Shown here: positions 20,025-22,349 of the stretch, in pieces
Layout of the letters: every line of letters starts with the position of its first letter
How positions within the stretch are numbered: the stretch's first letter is position 1
Assembly: GCA_034698045.1 (NCBI GenBank)
Contig: JAQGAU010000959.1
Coordinates: 1 to 22,349 of the forward strand
DNA length: 22,349 bases
Origin: Paramacrobiotus richtersi
Taxonomy: Eukaryota; Tardigrada; Eutardigrada; Parachela; Macrobiotidae
Direction: 5' to 3'
Translations under genes and position numbers: made by a program
The notes under the pieces: model-generated
What the model was told of the DNA's origin: nothing
What the model saw: the letters and a program-made list of their open reading frames with translations, nothing else
Database searches by the model: none

Positions 20025-20654
20025 CGGTTGTAACGGAGCTGATATCAGAGTAGTCAGAATTAACCAACTGAAAATGCAGCGGACACATGTTCTAGCAGTG
20101 ACCTTCCTAATGCTGCAAGCTGAAGACATATATCGATAAAATAATGGTGGTTCGGAGTGTGCAACGTAGCAAAATGCCATGAAGCAAAATGAAATCAAAA
20201 CGCTGTACTGTACAGTTTAAAATACAGGACTTCCGCCTAACCGCAGCTCGATTTTCAAACGCAGGAATGACGAAATACTAAGAAAATCAACTATTCCTGA
20301 TCGTAAGCAATTTTTTTTAGGACTACTATCGAAAAACTATTATCAGAATGTGACTACGAAACTATCTGAAATCGCAGAATGCGACGAAGTTTGTACGGGG
20401 ATAAGATCATTTGGTTCAAAATTCTTGCTATGTTCACCTATAATTCAGTCGGCCGTATATTAAACAGCTAATGACTTACGTGCAAATCTTTCAGAACCAG
20501 TCGCATATATTTTGGTAAGAGAAGTGTGGATGTGACAAAAGATCAGCAAATGCAAGAAAAGTACAACTGAGCACAATCTATGCATCTATGTCCACAGAAT
20601 CGAAACACTGGCGTTTCGCGCTGTGCTTCTCGTTTCATGACGTTAATACTTTGT

Positions 20655-20760
20655 ATGACGTGTTGTTGGTCAACCAATAAGGATCGATTGCACCAGATTC
20701 AATGGCGCAGCTATCACAGGAATGTACGTGGTGAGAAATACAGAACATTGCTAAATTCCT
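20655..20760 (+). repeat. Short dispersed repeat R2, copy 2
   Basis: Contains TGGTCAACCAATAAGGATCG, matching the core of the copies at 10785 and 20980. The flanks are only weakly similar. Confidence 0.4.
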
Positions 20761-20979
20761 ATCCGATGAACCCGTGATAACAACAGGAAATTCTGTATGC
20801 ATTTCGAGGACTACTCGTACACGTATTCGAATACCTTCGTTATTACGAGTACTGTAGTTCGAAGTAAGCGACCAGAAATGTTAAAAGGAAGAGTCATGTG
20901 CCCAAATCGAGCCTAAATTTTGTACTCCGTGGTATCAACGCAGATTTGACAGCTGTTTTCGTAAATTGGTATGTTCCAT

Positions 20980-21080
20980 AGGGTGATGTGATGCTGGGCA
21001 GCCAATAAGGATCGTTTGTGTCAGATTCACATATGCGAGTCAGGCGAGCACTGGTATTGTTTACTGCATTCTTCTAATCC
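20980..21080 (+). repeat. Short dispersed repeat R2, copy 3
   Basis: Contains GGTGATGTGATGCTGGGCAGCCAATAAG-type sequence: GATGTGATG upstream, then CAGCCAATAAGGATCG, and a downstream TGGTATTGTTTACTGCATTC that resembles the sequence after copy 1. Together with copy 2 it makes a loose direct repeat 330 nt apart. Confidence 0.4.
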
Positions 21081-21142
21081 CGGTATTTATCGTACCTCGA
21101 GGTAAACATGTAAATAGCATTCCTAGCTTTTGTCGTTCTCGA

Positions 21143-21345
21143 CTAGATCAGGCTGGAAACGTTCAGGATCATAATTTTAACAATTCGACCGCTGCGCGAA
21201 TAAATATACCACACATCCCATGTTCCCCAGTTTTCAAGTGCCAAATCCGACAGTGCAACTTCCATGCACTGTTTGTATATGTTCTCTGGAAAACTATCCA
21301 ATAAATTTTTATTCTTCACTGTTTCGTCAGTAACCCTCATAATTA
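21143..21345 (-). CDS. Possible exon, unknown protein
   Basis: On the minus strand, after a possible acceptor (TGTTTTTAG near 21357), an open frame reads MRVTDETVKNKNLLDSFPEN and continues KQCMEVALSDLALENWGTWD to a stop at 21143. The composition looks protein-like, but I recognise no family. It is downstream of the mannosidase stop, on the same strand, and could be an exon of another gene or chance. Confidence 0.22.
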
Positions 21346-21533
21346 ATGCCAGAAAACTAAAAACAGTGTGTAAGAAACTGCTTTTAGATCTTGTAAACCA
21401 CACGATATAATAACTTGCGGGCATCGATCAAAACAATCATGTTTAATTAATATTCACGTACAGCAGCAATGTCTAACCTAAAAGGTATTCTTCCACAGCA
21501 CAGTTTACAAAAACTAATAAAAGCTAAAATAAA

Positions 21534-22298
21534 TTACCAATGTCCAGGAGTATCTTCACTTAAGAACAACACAAAGCTTTTGATCTCAAAAGCTCTTAAA
21601 ACCACAACAAATTCCTTATTCTGGACCGCCGTCTTCTCCCCAACCACATCCTCCAGTATACTGCACTCCTGCACCGTTTCCACCGGGAACATCGTTTTGA
21701 CACTGGCCACAGCGCCTCCACCGTGACTCTCGTACAACCTGATAACAACAGCACGCGACCGATCCTCGGCGACCTTGACCGCGTCCAATACCACAGCCGG
21801 ATTATAAATGGTGAAAAAATGGACCAGACCACTCCGGGATAACTGCTTATCGTCTGTCGGGTCGGTGTAAACGGGATCCCAGGTGTCGTTCAAGGAGGAA
21901 GCGTGCTGAATCACGCTGGCTTCTTGGAATGATCCCCTGAAAAACAAATCAGTTGTAAATAGATCAGTATGTTTTTAAACTGTTAAGGTATATGCCTACC
22001 AAAGCGGCATGATGGCGTATCTCAACGGATGCACTCCCATATCCGCGTCGGGATCGGGTGCCTTAGGAGAGCGCAGCAGGGACAACGCCATCTTGTTGTC
22101 GCGAATGGAAAAACCATGATTCGTTAGATTGATCACAGACACCCCGAATCCATACTCCGACAAATCCGCCCAGCGTTGACAGCATACTTCGAACTTGGCC
22201 CAGTCCCAGGAGGTGTTCCGGTGTGCTGGACGTTCGATCCACCCGCTTTGAATCTCAAAAGTGGCTTTCTTGTTCTCAGAGGTCACGTTAGCGTCCAC
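21534..22298 (-). CDS. MAN2C1: Alpha-mannosidase 2C1-like gene D, C-terminal exons (partial)
   Basis: These are the last two visible exons of a GH38 cytosolic alpha-mannosidase, running in from beyond the right edge. The exon 22298-22000 starts after TTCTTGTAG and reads VDANVTSENKKATFEIQ, GWIERPAHRNTSWDWAKFEV, WADLSEYGFGVSVINL and SLLRSPKAPDPDADMG, the classic conserved C-terminal motifs of this family. The donor TTTG|GTAGGC (phase 2) joins the acceptor TTTTTCAG before 21936 to give YAIMPLW-GSFQEASVIQ. The last exon contains NPAVVLDAVKVAEDRSRAVV and RLYESHGG and ends EDTPGHW, stop at 21534. The 233 residues are uninterrupted, and the 63-nt intron has good borders, unlike the four relics. It is thus probably the functional gene and parent-like relative of copies A-C and of the fragment at 2.1 kb. 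The catalytic domain lies outside the window, so activity cannot be judged here. The family processes free oligomannosides in the cytosol. Confidence 0.9.
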
Positions 22299-22349
22299 CT
22301 ACAAGAATCTTCATTCAGCAAAGGAGAGCAGAACTTACACACGCCTCTA

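Larger units (their letters stand above)
20060..21130. other. Intergenic region with dispersed repeats
   Basis: No gene is supported. It contains two R2-like repeat copies and a weak inverted repeat at 20804-20857 (TTCGAGGACTACTCGTA against TACGAGTACTGTAGTTCGAA). Short open frames here lack coding character. Confidence 0.45.

Noticed and set aside
1..22349. Prokaryotic features such as CRISPR arrays, operons or phage genes
   Set aside because: No regularly spaced repeats, no ribosome binding sites, and genes with spliceosomal introns.

Overview
The window looks like nuclear DNA of an invertebrate animal. Genes are split by short and medium introns with GT..AG borders, the standard code fits, start codons lack bacterial ribosome binding sites, and the families seen (cadherin, GT17 glycosyltransferase, GH38 cytosolic alpha-mannosidase, secreted coiled-coil proteins) are animal-like. 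The phylum cannot be fixed from the sequence. Gene density is moderate and much of the space is filled by decayed gene copies.

Layout from left to right. 1-630: nothing recognised. 640-1690 (+): broken relic of cadherin repeats. 1668-2035: a diverged repeat with a second copy near 15.34-15.75 kb. 2058-2260 (+): detached copy of the 3' end of an alpha-mannosidase gene. 3337-4528 (+): a two-exon gene for a secreted coiled-coil protein with an unfamiliar C-terminal domain (gene S1). 5590-10085 (+): two tandem, heavily mutated copies (A and B) of a MAN2C1-type alpha-mannosidase. 11083-13106 (+): a two-exon GT17 (MGAT3-like) N-acetylglucosaminyltransferase gene. 13560-14985 (-): a third mannosidase relic (C). 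16377-17747 (-): a paralogue of S1 (gene S2) interrupted by a perfect 75-nt palindrome. 18302-19934 (-): a gene for a secreted protein of unknown family (gene U1), containing a 142-nt imperfect palindrome. 20.1-21.1 kb: intergenic, with diverged repeats. 21534-22298 (-): the intact C-terminal end of a mannosidase gene (D) that runs off the right edge and is probably the functional locus.

Two themes stand out. First, one alpha-mannosidase family appears at least five times (fragments at 2.1 kb, A, B, C and intact D), on both strands and around a second glycan enzyme gene. Copies A and B also resemble each other in introns, so the copies arose as genomic DNA, not from mRNA. Second, two neighbouring minus-strand genes each carry a fold-back insertion, an inverted copy of adjacent coding sequence. 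In U1 the fold-back lies almost exactly inside a possible 141-nt GT..AG intron of matching phase. In S2 removal of 46 nt rejoins two frames into one 440-residue protein. These could be fold-back mutations caught while breaking genes or making introns, or in the case of the perfect one an assembly artefact.

The secreted coiled-coil pair S1/S2 is the best candidate for an undescribed protein family. They share a C-terminal domain of about 90 residues with a strongly conserved NKG..GWRNWGF core, and a phase-1 intron just before the large exon.
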